Origin: Thamnaconus septentrionalis
Taxonomy: Eukaryota > Chordata > Actinopteri > Tetraodontiformes > Monacanthidae
DNA length: 64,000 nt
Assembly: GCA_009823395.1 (NCBI GenBank)
Contig: CM020513.1
Coordinates: 4,732,501-4,796,500 of the forward strand
Reading direction: 5' to 3'
The notes below the pieces were generated by a model, which was not told the DNA's origin, ran no database searches, and saw only the letters and a program-made list of their open reading frames with translations. Both the position numbers and the translations under genes were made by a program. Below are positions 12,601 through 26,200 of this stretch, in pieces (positions within the stretch are counted from its first letter, which is position 1; every line of letters begins with the position of its first letter).

Positions 12601-15496
12601 TGTTTTTTTCATTTTACCTCCTGAGTCCGTCTCCTATAGAAAAACTCTGACGTCCCAGTTGCAGACGTACTCAGAAAGGCTGCATTCAAACAGAGACTGT
12701 CCTACCTATCTGGAAAAAATACACATATAAGGTAAAACCCTCACCTGGCTGTCTTTGAGCACGATAAAAGTGTCTTTGAGAAAGGTCGTTTGGCTTTTTT
12801 TCTTGTGAAGCAAACACGACTGCTTCGTCTTTCAAAGACTCCTTTCAAAATCTGGTTTCAGCAAAAGTTTTAGGGTTTTGTGTTTGTAGCTGTGTCAAGG
12901 TTTACGCAGAGTTCGGATGAGAGGAGATAAAGCCGTTTGCCCGCTTTGACTGTGGCAGAATGCAAAAAAAAAAAAAAACAAAAAAACAAAAAAAAAAAAA
13001 AAAAGAAACGGCTGCGCAAGGAAAATGCAAGGTATTAAAAATGTGATTTTGCCCAATGCTGCAGTGCAGAGGATCATCACACGTGGACCACACATATCAT
13101 ATTCACGTCTTCTTTTTTTACCTTATCTTGCTCCTTTCATTTCAAAGCGTAAATTATGATCTCTGTGGTCTTTCCGAGGGAACCTGCGCAGCACCAACGC
13201 AATCACACTGTTGTTATTGATGTGTGATGAGTGTCGCATGACCTTATTTGTAGAAGATGAAGAAAATAGGAGCTTTTTGGAGGGTAAGAACCCAGGAAAA
13301 TATTTATTGCTGAGAAAAAAAAAATCAATTTCTTACTTCTCAACATTGAAATATTCCAAATTAAATCACATCCAGCTCCTGGAGAGCTTTGAAAACGGGC
13401 AGGAGCAGCTGAGACTCTGCAGAGATGCACACAACCTCAGACAATAAGATCACAATCAATATCTTTTCGTTTTAATTTCCCCTGCCAAGTTCTCATCGCA
13501 CGGCTGAGAATTCCATCTCCAAACCTCGGCACAAAGCAGCCCGGCAACGGCGCGCGCAATCACAGTCCCCCCCGGCTAACGAAAGCCGTAATCACTCGGT
13601 GAGAACGGGGACGGTGAGGGGCGGAGGGCGGCATCTTAACAGGACTGCCATTAAACAAACACGGATAACTGGGTCAGAGATCTTCCTCCTCATAATGAGC
13701 TGCAGGAAGAGGGCCGAGGCCGGAGGGGAACCACCTGACAACTCTGTTGTGGTGTGTTGTGTTGTGGTGTGTTGTGTTGTGTTGTTATGATGACCCCGCA
13801 ACAGATGAGCAAGGCCCGTGGAACCTTTGGTGCTTTGGATTCTCACTTTTTCAACCGAAGGGCTCATTCTGCCATCCGGTGGACAGATCTATGAACTGCA
13901 CCATGGTCACTTCGCAGGTTGTCAAAAGACACTTCTGCGAACTCGTTAGGTGAGAGATAAGACTTTTCCTTGCGTCACTATTTCAGACATTGTTAGCTAA
14001 TGTCTGAAATAGCTAACAACAGCTAAAAGACACAAATTGGCCCTTTATGGCGTCATAAAGAGCACTGATAATTTGCCCAGGATAGCAGCACTGCCCCTGC
14101 AGAGGTACTGACTCAGCCCTCCTCAGTGCCACCTTTGATAACATGTAAAAGATCCAACAAAGCATCAGTTTTAGCAGGAGGCCGTAAAACAGGGGGGCTT
14201 AATATGCAGCTTTGTTTTTGTGCTTTTATTTTTATTCAGAGGATGAGGCTGAGATTTAAAAAAACAAAACAAAAAAAAACATCAGATCTGACATTTGAAA
14301 ATGACATCCTGAACATTCCTGACAGCTATCGACATCTCTTAGAAACAGAAGAGGTTGATGACGTTTCACCGGTGAGTTGTGTAATGTTCTGTTGAGCACC
14401 CAGTTCCACATAATGACACCACACATGGGATATGATCAGCGGTGAGTTCAACCGCTCTCACCCCCTCATCCTGAAAATCTTTGACGTGGTTCTGTCCTCG
14501 TGTGTGAATGCATGCCTGCATGCATGACGTAATGAAGTTGCACACTTCAGGTTCGAGGCGAGTGCCGCTGTCGTTCAGTTTGCACTCTGTCAAGAGTTTC
14601 GTGTGAAGGCTCACATGCCAATTTTGCATAATTTCACTTTATATAAATATGCCTTTTAAACAGTGGGAGGGTTTTTGTTTTCAATTACCCTTCATGCAAT
14701 GATGATTTGCGTCATCTCAGTCTCACACCATGTTTATAACAGCTGCACTCACCCCTCACTCGGCTTAGTTGAGAGCACTTTACTAGCATTTTAGCATTTT
14801 AGCACATCACTGCTCACTGATTTCACTGACATGACTTGTGCGATTTTCTGCCACATTAATGACTATTAACTGACTCTAACTGACTATGACTGGTTTGACG
14901 ATGACTCAGAACTGTTTTGTTGCTTTGTTTTGTTTTGAACAAAAAAAATGATTCTTGGAGACAGTGCATTTGATTAACTGCACATACCAGAGAGGAATCA
15001 AGGGGACCCAAATACTTTGCCGGCTACATGGTAGCAAGGAGGAAATCTGCTAAATCTGTTTGTCATGGTGCTGCGGCAGTGCAATACAGGAAGACAGTTT
15101 TTGTTTTTGGGGCTGAGTAAGAAAGTAGTTGTGTAAGACCAAAACAAAGTAGCTCCCTGCACGTCCTCAGCAGCTTCTGGTGTAGCAGGCTGTGGACCTC
15201 CACTGCTGCTCACCTGAGAAGGCCGTCCTCCATAAACAAAAACAACCTCATGGCCGTCTCCCATGTTTAAATCTGCCCTGAAGAGACGCAAAGGCTTTAG
15301 TTGTAGCATAGTTCTGAATTCTAGCAGTAGTTACTTAAACTTTGAATAAATACAATTCAAACCGTGAGATGAGACACGTATGTCGTATGCTTTTGTATTT
15401 GTAGACACTCATTGTCTTCTGACTGGCCACTAGAAATCACATAAAATTTTTCGACGTCCATGGACGTCCAAACGTAATGGAATGTTGCCAATTACA

Positions 15497-15534
15497 CACA
15501 TACAGGCTTTCGCCGAAAAGCCTGTATATGTGTA
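15497..15534. repeat. Near-perfect palindrome
   Basis: Two arms, ACATACAGGCTTT and AAAGCCTGTATATGT, are inverted around a short CGCCGA loop, giving a stem of about 13 bp. It lies roughly 400 bp upstream of the probable eif4g2 transcription start. It may be the inverted ends of a small transposon, a cruciform-prone site or a weak hairpin RNA. No flanking ORF is present. Confidence 0.6.
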
Positions 15535-15699
15535 TTATGAATATATGACTATCATATTTAAGAATTAAGAGAATGTGTCTTCATTTAAATGAATCTCGCG
15601 AGTAATTGCACACAGCAGCACATCAAGTCTTTGCCTTATTGCGTTTCCCTGCACTGCAGATGTTAAATTGAGTGTCAATCAAGACGAAAAGGCGGTCCT

Positions 15700-16060
15700 T
15701 AGCATGTCACGTCGCCTTCCATTGGATGGGCCGTGTGCGTGTGCAGTTCGAACATGAACACTGCTCTGTGATTGGTTCCTACTGACATGGCAACAAAATA
15801 GGGGGCCAATGGGAAGGGGACGACTTCTCCGTCCACATCCAGCCCTCTCTGCTCTCGTCTGGCTAGCTTAGAGCGCAAACAAGGCAGGCAGGCAGCGAGC
15901 AGGGGAGCCGATGTGTGTGCGTTTGTGCGGTCATCTCTGCTCCAAGCTACCCTGACACACGTCGAACAAAGCCCCCACCCCCCTTTTTTTTTTTTTGCAT
16001 TGTCCCATTTCTTCCTCGGTAGCCAAACTACGATACAAAGCTGAAGTTGCTTTAGCAAAG
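15700..16060 (+). promoter_or_regulatory. eif4g2: eif4g2 promoter and probable non-coding exon 1
   Basis: The interval is CpG-rich and holds ATTGG/CCAAT words near 15720, 15769 and 15806, which is typical of a TATA-less housekeeping promoter. The strong donor GCAAAG|GTAAGA at 16060/16061 is the best candidate for the end of a non-coding first exon, with exon 2 starting after the CCACAG acceptor at 17160. The transcription start is not visible directly. A short upstream ORF beginning near 15910 would lie in the leader if transcription starts far enough upstream. Confidence 0.55.
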
Positions 16061-17228
16061 GTAAGACGGGTTGCTTCTCCCTCGTAGCGGAAAAAAACTG
16101 CACCGGTTCATCCAAAATGGCTTCCACCAGGCAAGCCGGCTAAGCTCGCTAAAGCTACGTTAGCAAATTAGCCCCGGAGCCGGCGGATAGCTTAGCGCCG
16201 GGGCAGCTCAGCTGACATACATTTGGGTAGAAAATGGCGTCGTTCGCGTTTAGCCACCATCAGCCGTCAACGTCGTGCGCGCGGGGGGAAAAAATACACA
16301 CGATGGACTTAGAACTCATGACATTAAGGTTGAGTCGGCTGTGTCATCGTAACGGGTTCGATGCAGATTCGGAATATCACACCGGTGGTGATTGTTTTCC
16401 AATGTCGCATCACATCTGCGATGGGATGGCGACACAGCCAAACTGGCGATATTAGCGGCTAACCACGCCTGCCCTGCCCCAGGTCCCTGCATATTTATGG
16501 GACATTAAGGTTTGACTTTGCGGGGCTGGCCGTGCCCGTAGCCCCGACAGCAAATCAGCACAAGCGCCCACCTCAAATTGCACGATAATTTATGTCGAAA
16601 TACAGTTTTCCATATTCACTGCAGCTCGTTGCTTGAGAACAAGCGCATTCATGTCAACTACAGCGAATGCAACCGCTGCCAAACATCCCAGCAGGCTCGT
16701 GACGTAACCCGTTTAGTGTATGGATTTAGCATCTAGCTAACATGTTAGCCGGAGCGCCTATGCTTTGTTGTAGCCGAGCAAACATATTTTCTGCGTGTGT
16801 GCAAGACGAGACAGGAACGGCGTCAATTATGAACGCGCACAAACGCGTCAGTCCGCTTCGTTTCTTTTCCTCAACGCCTCTGTTTATTGCTTCTGCTCTC
16901 CCTCGGTTGACCTGATTTTCATCGTCCAACTTGAATGGTGTGACGCCTTTTATCGTTTACAGCCTTGGCCTGCGTTGCATTGCGAACTCTGTGACGTTTT
17001 TTAATGTCACATCACACGGTGTCATTTCTGCCCTCGGACGTCACAACAAACCGCCGTCAGCCACCTGATGTGTTTTTCTTCCATCGACCCTCCTCCCACC
17101 TCCTCCTCCTCCTCCGTCCACGCGCAGTGACTGATTGCCCTCCCCTCTTCTCTTCCACAGCACCGTTTTCCCCATCCCCTCCTATTATTCTCTTTCTTTT
17201 AAGTATTCCTTATTGTCAAGCCGCCAAA

Positions 17229-20200
17229 GTGGAGAGTGTGATTGCAGAAGGGGGTGCTTCTCGTTTCAGGTAATGAATCAAAAAAAAAAACCCTGCCACA
17301 TCAATGGGAAACTCATAACCTTCTGTTTTTGTTTTTTCTGTCTGTCTCTCTTCTGATTGGCCCTCTGCAAGGGTCTGGGCAGGGACTTCCGGCCGAGCAA
17401 ACAAAGCAGGATGTGAGAGAGCTCAAAATGGCTGGCAGACATTTCTTTGTGAAACCTTGTTAAAGTAGCTAGAGAGGGAGGGGGAGGGGGTTGTAATGAG
17501 CCATAATAGGATTTATTTCTGTGTGCTTGCTTCTGCTGAATCTGTTGGCGGGAGCGCGCGCACAGACGCCACCTGCAGCGTTTAATCGGTGTCGTGTTTG
17601 AAACGGAAAGAAAAGCTGGTTGTGTTGATCAGAGGGTTTTGCAAATAAACTATCAGTGCCAGGCCATGATGTTACATACAAATTAGACTGATAAATAAAT
17701 AGATGGTAGCAATAAAGTTTGATCGTTTGGCAAAACTGTTTTGGATATGAATTTAAATTTATTGAGGCGTGATTTGCATATCTTTATTGTCAAACATGGA
17801 CTTTGTGAGCTGGTGTTTAACAATAAAAAGATAATCCTGTTGGTCATCATTGGAAACCTATTTGCAGAAATTCTGTGGAAAATCTTTTTTTTTTTTTTTT
17901 TTTTTCCTGATCATAATTTGCATTTTCCGTAACTGAATCAATGTACATGATGCATTTTGATGGGCATTTTACATATCGCGCTAACGTGCACCCCTCCCTG
18001 TGTCTTCACTAGTGCTTCTTCGGGGGGAGGAGGTGGTAGGGGTGCACCTCAGCACTATCCCAAGACTGTCGGCAACAGGTGTGTCTTCCATTTCAGTCAA
18101 ACTCTTTGTATCTCACTTTGAATTGTAAACGTGCAGTTTTGCCATTCGCAATTAGCTTCGACCCCAAAAAGAAAATACTTGCAGATCGCGGACAGAGAGA
18201 ATAGAGTTTGTATTAAAGATGAACAACTGGAAGGGTTTCATGTTGCGTTGAAAGCTCTCAGGCTATTTGCAGTCGTGTATTTACATATTTTCTGTGTAAT
18301 GAAGGGGGTGTTTAACTAAAAGTAAGACGGCAGTGTTGTTCTTCTGTGTGGACTCCTAGCAACTTGTACCTTTTGTCAGTGCACTGGAATGCGTGGCTAA
18401 ATGTAGGAGTGACTGATATTCCTGACCTTTTTCCTCGTACAAGGGAAAACTATGGTAGTGGCCTTTTGCTGGCTCTCAAGCTTTTAAAGAAAACTCAGGT
18501 TAACTTGATCATCAGTCTTCTCCAGCAGCAATTTGCATCTGTAAAAAGAAGGCTAAATATGCTGCTTCCTGGAGAACCGTAGGCATGGAATGATTGCGCG
18601 AAGCTGCTCCTCTCCAGCCGAGAGAATGAAAAACAGCAGTGTGAGGTAGGGCTGTGCCATTCATCGATTTTAAATCGATTCAGATTTTTTTTTTAGTGGT
18701 AACAATGTTAAATAGAGGAAAATCGATTTTCCTCTTTCATGCTTCCGGGTTGGCGCCTCTTGGGTACCGTAGTCCTCCCCTTGAGAAGCTGTTAACTGGC
18801 TACCTATGTTGACTCGCGTCTGCACGAGCCACAGCAGGCGTTAAAACCAGCAACAAAAAAATCAGAATCGAGTTTTCACAGAAAAAAAATCGGGATTTTA
18901 TTTTTGACCAAAATCGCCCAACCCAAGTCTGAGGATGGTTATTCTCAGACTAGTGGGACCTGTGACCAGGAAGTAATGGTCTTCAGCGGCGCTCACGTCC
19001 TCTGTTTTTGTGTGTGTGTGCAGCGAGTTCCTGGGGAAAACCCCAGGGCAAAGCGTTCAGAGATGGGTTCCTTCACGAAGCACTAGACGAGATGTCAACT
19101 CCGGCAACGAAAAAGAGCGACACGATGCAATCTTCAGGAAAGTGAGGGGGTAAGGTTCACATCTGCTCAACGTTCTTTATTTCATTTTTTTCCCCCTGGC
19201 TTCTGCACCCTCCGAGGGATGCAATCACTCCCATCTTCTCTTGCAACTTGAATAGGAAGCGTGTTAAGTAGGCCGACTCTGCATGTGCTTTGCTCAGGGC
19301 GCTAAAGTCCCTCCCCCTCTGCGTCAGCTGATGTTTGCCAGAGAGGAATGAAGACTAGCTGGTGGCAACCATGGGATTCGGCCGACTTGCTAGGAACGAA
19401 TCAAGCGTTCCGGCTCGCCCGCACGGGCTGGAGCTGAAGCAGCGCAGCAGGCCGACGCGGTGCAGCGGCCCACAGGGATCTATTCTGAGCAGCAGCCGCC
19501 CTCACAGACCAGCTGCTTGCCGTCAGTGCTGCTCCGGTGCTGCGGAACAAAGGGCCTCGAACGACGGCTTCCAGTTAAAACCTGGAGCAGGCAGCCGCCG
19601 CTCCTCATGGGCGCCGTCCTGGTTTTTCCACAGCGAGAGTGGGCTCGTGATGCCACTTTAATGACGCTTGTTAAAAGTTTGCGTTCTAGCAGCTGATATT
19701 AGATTTGTGAGTCACCGTTTAGTGCCGACGTCGCTTTGTTTTTCTGCAGCCTCACACGAAGAGAAGAGCGAGGAAGGCCTTTTATTCCCAGAGCCATCAG
19801 AGAGAGGGAGAGGGAGGTAGAGAGAGAGGGGGAGAGAGATCCCTGCTGCATTTTCCATCCACACTAATGGAGTCAAACACAGATCGTGAACACTCCTCCA
19901 GTCCTCTTTTGTGGCCCAAGCACTGACTCAGTGGTCTAACGCTTTAATTTAATTTCCCTTCTGTCAAATGATGAACTCACAACTATATTTCACATTGTTG
20001 GAAGTTTGTCAAGGCGAAATAAACTCTTTTCAGACCAAATAAACCATCCAATTTTATCGTCAGAATAAATCACTACTTTTATGACATCTCAGTAAACTTT
20101 GTGAACTTTTTTCGGAATTGGCATTCTTGCCCATGTCCTTGCAGGAGAACTGGTGGGGGTGGGGGGTGCATTGCAGAGTCAAGACTTGAAGCCGCCCAGC

Positions 20201-23200
20201 TGGGTCTTTGAAGGGCCAGAATGTTTCCAATCCATCTGGGACTTTGCACGTCGTTCCAGAGAGCAAACGAGAACTGAGTGGCGCAGACATGATGATGATG
20301 ATGTGTAATTACGCTGACTTTCTTCTCTTTCTCCACCCTCCCGCTCTTTTTTCCCATGCAGCATACTCAACAAACTCACGCCTGAGAAGTTTGACAAGCT
20401 ATGCCTTGAGCTCCTGAACGTGGGCGTAGATTCAAAACTCGTCCTTAAAGGAATCATCTTGCTGGTAAGGCCGCTCGCTGCTTCTCTTCTGTTGTCCTTC
20501 TTCACATGGACTGTGTTGTCTTTCCGTCTTGGCAGGCAGGTTCACAATGACTCAACCGTGTGGCTCATGTCTCTCTCACCCCACCCCACCCCCTCCTCCT
20601 CCTCCTCCTCCTCCTCAGATTGTAGACAAAGCCCTAGAAGAGCCCAAGTATAGCTCGCTCTATGCTCAGCTATGTCTGCGCTTGGCAGAGGACGCACCAA
20701 ACTTTGATGGCTCGCCATCTGAGATCCAATCATCCCAAAAGCAGAGCACAGTGAGTGTGGCGCCACCGGCTCGGCACCGTGCCGCTCCATTAAAGGCGCA
20801 ACGAAGCTTTCGAGTCCTTTTCCTCTCCTCGCCAGCGATCCTCTGCTTGGCCGTTCGGGGGTCTTTGTTCCTGAGAAACGCTCATGTTGTTGTCTCGTTG
20901 TTTGCAGACCTTCAGAAGACTGCTGATTTCCAAACTTCAAGATGAATTTGAGAACCGCACCAGAAATGTTGAAAGTGAGTCCAAGTCCTCGTCTCCGTCT
21001 TGTCGTCGATCTTCAAGTATTAGAGGTTCCACGTTAGGCCAAATCAGCCTGTCTGGATAATGAGGAAGCTCTTGGGGATGAAAGATAAAGATCTTTTGTA
21101 AATGGGTCAAACACGGGACTTTTAGGGAGCCGCCCCGGCCAATGACAAACTCTCTCTTGTGTGCATTCCAGTCTATGACAAACATGACAACCCTCTTACT
21201 TCGGAGGAGGAGGAGCAGCGTGCCATCGCCAAGATCAAGATGCTTGGCAACATTAAATTCATCGGGGAACTTGGCAAACTCGACCTCATTCACGAATCTA
21301 TCCTTCATAAGTGCATCAAAACAGTACGCGTACCCCCCCACCATCAACAAACGCCCGATCCCGCCTGCTGACTGTCTGCTTTCTTGCAGCTTCTGGAAAA
21401 GAAGAAGAGAGTCCAGCTTAAGGATATGGGGGAGGATCTGGAGTGCCTCTGTCAGATAATGAGAACTGTGGGGCCGAGACTTGACCACGACAAAGCGAAG
21501 GTGAGAGCTCTGGCATTGGATTACTGCACAAGAAGCTGCAGAGGCCCGTTGTTGCAAGAAGGTTGCGGTGGAGAAAAAAACAACAGGGTTGTTAAAAAGT
21601 CAGGATTTTGCATATTGTTTGGCTGCAGTTTGTTGTGGAGATCCCTCCAGGTCCTCACCGCCTCTCTCTCTCTGTCTGTCTGTCTGTCCGTCCCCCTCCA
21701 GTCTTTAATGGATCAGTACTTTGGCCGTATGCGATCCTTAATGAACAACAAGGAGTTGCCCGCGAGGATCCGCTTCCTGCTGCAAGACACAGTGGAGCTG
21801 CGCGAAAACAACTGGGTCCCCCGCAAGGCTTTCATCGACAACGGACCAAAGCTGATTAACCAGATCCGCCAGGATGCCGTGAAAGTGAGTCTGGGCCCGA
21901 GTCTGGTTCTGGTTTGCCCCCATCGATCATCTCTCATCATTTAAATAATGTGCACCAACGTATTTATCTGTTCAGGTTAGGGATGATTAATTAATTAATC
22001 GTTAGTTGATTGACCTTGTCGATCGACAAACCATTAATTGGTCAGGGGCGATTTTTCCTGAGAACCTAAATTTTACAATGAAAAATGTGCAAGGAGCACA
22101 TTATTGAACCCTTAAATAATGTTGGGGGTCCATTGTGACCCATTTTTACATTAGAGGATTTGCTCTAGGTGTACCAGGCCATTGAACAAAAAAAAAGTAA
22201 AAAGTTTTTCAGTTAATTGCGACTAATTTAATTTAGTCGACTAAATTCTTAATCGAAAATGAATCGATAATCGATTAATTGTGAACATCCTTAGTTCAGG
22301 TGCGTTGGATTCAAACCCCGATGCTGACATTCTTTTAATTTTGGGCTCTGAGTTCTGACTGCGTCCTCTTTGATCCCTGCAGGATTTGGGTGTTTTCATC
22401 CCAGCGCCCATGTCTCAGGGCATGAGGAACGACTTCTTCCTGGAAAGCCCCTTCATGCCCCACAAAGTGAAACTGGACAGGGAGACTCTCGGTGGTTTGG
22501 CGGACATGTTTGGACAGATGCCAGGTGTGTGAAATGATGGCGAAGAAGCACTTCCTGCACACAGTCTGTCTGAATAGTTTAGATTGTTCTGCTGATTGAG
22601 TTTCATTTTATTTCATAAAGAGGGACAGCGTACATTAATGGACATTTAAGTAATGGGACCCCCTTGAAAACGAGATGGTGCATCTCAAGGGGCAATTCCT
22701 TCAATAAATAAATAAAATGAAATAATTAGTAATCCAATTCCATAATGTTTATTTCTTATAGGTGGTTACTTTGGAAATTGTCATCAAAATCTCAATTCCC
22801 GGAAACTATTCCTTGTTACTACTTTTTTTTTTTTCATTTCAAAAAAAAAAAATGGTTGTTTGCACAGCCAGTCAAAAAGTTTAGACAAACCATCTCATTA
22901 CATCAAAATTATAAATGAACACAGTAATTGTGAAATTATTATTGTGGAATTATACAGTAAACAAAAACTGAAATTAAACCTGTTCTGACATATTTTAGAT
23001 TCTTCAAAGTAAAATAACCTCCCTTCAAAGTAAAGTAACCTCCCTTCATTGTTAGAGTTGTTGAACAGTGTTGTCTTTGCCACATAAATTCCATATGTGT
23101 TCAGTGTGTATCTCACAAAGATAAAATAGCTGGGACCATGGCACCCCTAGTGGCGACTCTCTGCAGTTGTCCTCTGCTCACAGCTCTTCCTCTGTGCTGT

Positions 23201-26200
23201 TTGCTCTCAGGCAGTGGGATCGGAACCGGCCCGGGGGTCATTCAGGACAGGTACTCGCCCACAATGGGACGCCATCGCACCAACCCACTCTTCAATGGCC
23301 ACGGCGGCCACATCGCCCCCCCACCGCAGTCTCAGTTTGACATGGGGCCCAAGTCCTTCGTGAAGTCCACCCAGGTAAGCTCCGCCCACATTCCCGTCCT
23401 CGGTCAGCTGGTTTCCGGCGGCGGTGACGCCAGACTCCCGTGTTTTGTTTTGTTTTTTGCCGTCCCAACAGGTTCAGAACCAGCATTTCCTCAGCCAGAA
23501 CCAGAGCCACTTGGCCCAGCAGCAAGTCCAGTCCAAGGACCTGCCTCCTCGATTCAGCAAGAAAGGACAGCTCAATGCGGACGAGGTGACGCTGCACTGT
23601 TGCTCTGCTGTGTGTGAGATGATTCCTCTGACTTCATGCCCGCTGATTAAAAAAACAGACGCGTTATTCTGAGGAGCCAAAGTGCCGACAGTTTCTCCTC
23701 CATCTCTTCCTCTCGTCTCCCTCCCCTCTGCTTCCTATCCTCCTCCTCCTCCTCCTCCTCCTCCTCCTCCTCCTCCTCTGACCTGTTGGCACTTCCACTG
23801 ACTGCGATTATGAGAGATGAGGGCGTGAACGAGCAGAATTTTCTCTCAGTTTTTCTTCAACCTCTCGTCTAACGCTGCGACGCCTCCCCGCCGCCACAGA
23901 TCAGCCTCCGGCCTGCTCAGTCATTCCTCCTCAACAAGAACCAGGTTCCCAAGCTCCAGCCTCAGATCCCCACCATGATGCCTCCCAGTGCCCAGCCCCC
24001 ACGCACCCAGACCCCCCCTCTGGGACAGGTGAGGCTCGCCGTCTGGCCTGCACAGATTCCATTTGCCTCGAAGCGATGCGGTGCGAGATCGCAGCAGTGA
24101 CGCCGCCGCTCTCGTCTTCAGCCTCCACAGCTCGGCTTGAAGACCAACCCTCCGCCCATCCAGGAGAAACCTCAGAAGACGAACAAGAAACCGCCTCCCG
24201 CCAGGGAGGAGCTGCTGAAGATGACCGTGAGTAAAAAAAAGTGTCGTAGGGGTGGGGGAAAATTGATTCTTAGATTCGTCGCGATTATGTCACTGCCAAG
24301 TATGAAGCCATTCACAAATTTTAAAAAAAATAATTTCATTTTTTTAATGAGCCTGGAACTCAGCCTCTTTAAAAAAAAAAAAAAAAAAAATGGAATTGGT
24401 ATTTGGATCGAAACGCAGATCCAAAGCAGCTCAAGAGACGAGACCACTCGGCATTAAAGATGACTGAAAAGCTCATTTGATCGGTTCCCTCAGGATATAA
24501 AGCCAGCGTTTTGGCTTTTACGAGGTTGAGGCGAAAAAGAAACTGGACACGAGTCACTCAGTTTGTAACCGTTTGTAACCTGAGGAAACATCGCCTGTTG
24601 GCACCCGGAGTTGGAGGACAAGACAGCAAATCCACAGTTGCTCCAAACCAGACATTCATCCCCAACACCAGAACAAAGCTGCCAACACAGTCGCAAAGGG
24701 CCAATTGCAAAGTCTATTGGGATTAATCGCGATTAACTGCAACCTATAGCCCTTGATTCCTGGAATCTAATCGTCAGGAACCCAGCGATTCCCACCCCCG
24801 TTAGGTCGACTGTAGACATTGTTGCCAGGTTGGCGCAGCGTTTGCTGATTGGTCTCCTGCCCCTCAGGAGGGGATCACCACCGAGTACTTGAACAGCAAG
24901 AACCTGACCGACGCCGTGAGCGGCGTGCGCGAGATGAAGGCCCCCAAGCACTTCCTGCCGGAGATGCTGAGTAAGATCATCGTGTGCTCCCTGGACCGCC
25001 CCGACGAGGACAAGGAGCACGCCAGCACCCTGATCCACACGCTGCGCACCGAAGGCCTCGTCAGCGGAGAGAACTTCATGCAGGTTTGCGTCCTCGCTGG
25101 GAAGATTTTTTTTTCCACTTTATTTCTTTATCTCCCCATACTTTGCTATGAAAGAAGATTAGTGCCCCAAGGAAGACTTTTATTACAAGTTTTTATTTCC
25201 AGTTTTAAGCTGAGATTTCATGAATAAAGAGGAAAATTCATAAACAAATTTTAGGTTGAAAAGACAAACATTTGTGAATAAAGTACAAATTTCCTGAATA
25301 AAAAAAACTCACAATAATCAGGAAGCTGGAGAAAACCGAAGTTCTCCACTAGACTTACTCGCAGAGCCTTTTGACTGTATTCTCGACAATTTGATTCATT
25401 TTATTCAAGAAATTTCATTGTTGTTGTTTTTTTTTTACATCAATTTTATTCTCAAATATTAATTACATTGAGATTTAAACTTTATTCTCAAATTGGAAGC
25501 CTGAAAAAAAATTGAAGTTTTTACATTGATACAAAAATAATGAACACAATTACGCAACAACCAACAATGCCGCACGCAGAGCAGTTGCGCTGCAACGACG
25601 CTGCTGTCCCTGCAGGTGGCACGCTTGTCCCTCATCCTTGTCTGACCGTCTCCGTCTGAACGCAGGCTTTCCTCACCGTCCTGGACCAGTGCCCGAAGAT
25701 CGAGCTGGACGTGCCCCTGGTCAAGTCCTACCTGGCCCAGTTTGCGGCTCGGGCCATCATCGCCGAGCTGGTGAGCGTGGCCGAGCTGGCGCACCCCCTG
25801 GAGAACGGCACCCACTTCCCCCTCTTCCTGCTCTGCCTGCAGCAGGCGGCCAAGCTCAAGGACCGAGAGTGGCTGACGGACCTCTTCCAGCAGAGCAAGG
25901 TCAACATGCAGAAGATGCTCCCAGGTAGGGACGCAACCATCACCGGTCAAATGATGAACCGCGGCTAAAAAGTCGAGACGGTTATTAGACCGTTTCAGAT
26001 TTTAATTATCATTAAAACCATGTTTGATTACCGCAATAGTTCCACTAGAGATGTATGTTCGGTCCGTTCCTGCTCCGGCACTATGCTAGCTCCGCTGCTA
26101 AAGTTAGAAACTCCGTCGTAGCCCCGGATGCCGGTGTTATGTCGAAATGTGTTCGCCTTACCTTAACCTGCACCCAACCGTGTCCCAAACCCCAAGCAGT

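Larger units (their letters stand above)
11986..15690. other. Intergenic DNA upstream of eif4g2
   Basis: No coding exon is supported. Contents include a G-rich island near 12240-12300, A runs near 12963-13004, a TGTTGTGGTG microsatellite near 13747-13787, an imperfect inverted repeat around 13982-14012 (AGACATT / AATGTCT) and a strong palindrome at about 15497-15534. Confidence 0.5.

Noticed and set aside
15699..16127. 142-codon minus-strand frame over the eif4g2 promoter
   Set aside because: CpG-island sequence often leaves long open frames. There is no domain and it overlaps the probable first exon.
20286..20320. TGATGA...CTGA words suggesting another C/D snoRNA
   Set aside because: The boxes are only about 15 nt apart, there is no terminal stem, and the words come from a TGA repeat.
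20937..21557. 206-codon minus-strand frame
   Set aside because: It runs antisense through eif4g2 exons 7-8 and two introns, and no domain is present.
24868..25083. Possible independent gene in the GC-rich block
   Set aside because: It is eif4g2 exon 15 (start of the MA3 domain); phase and protein match exactly.
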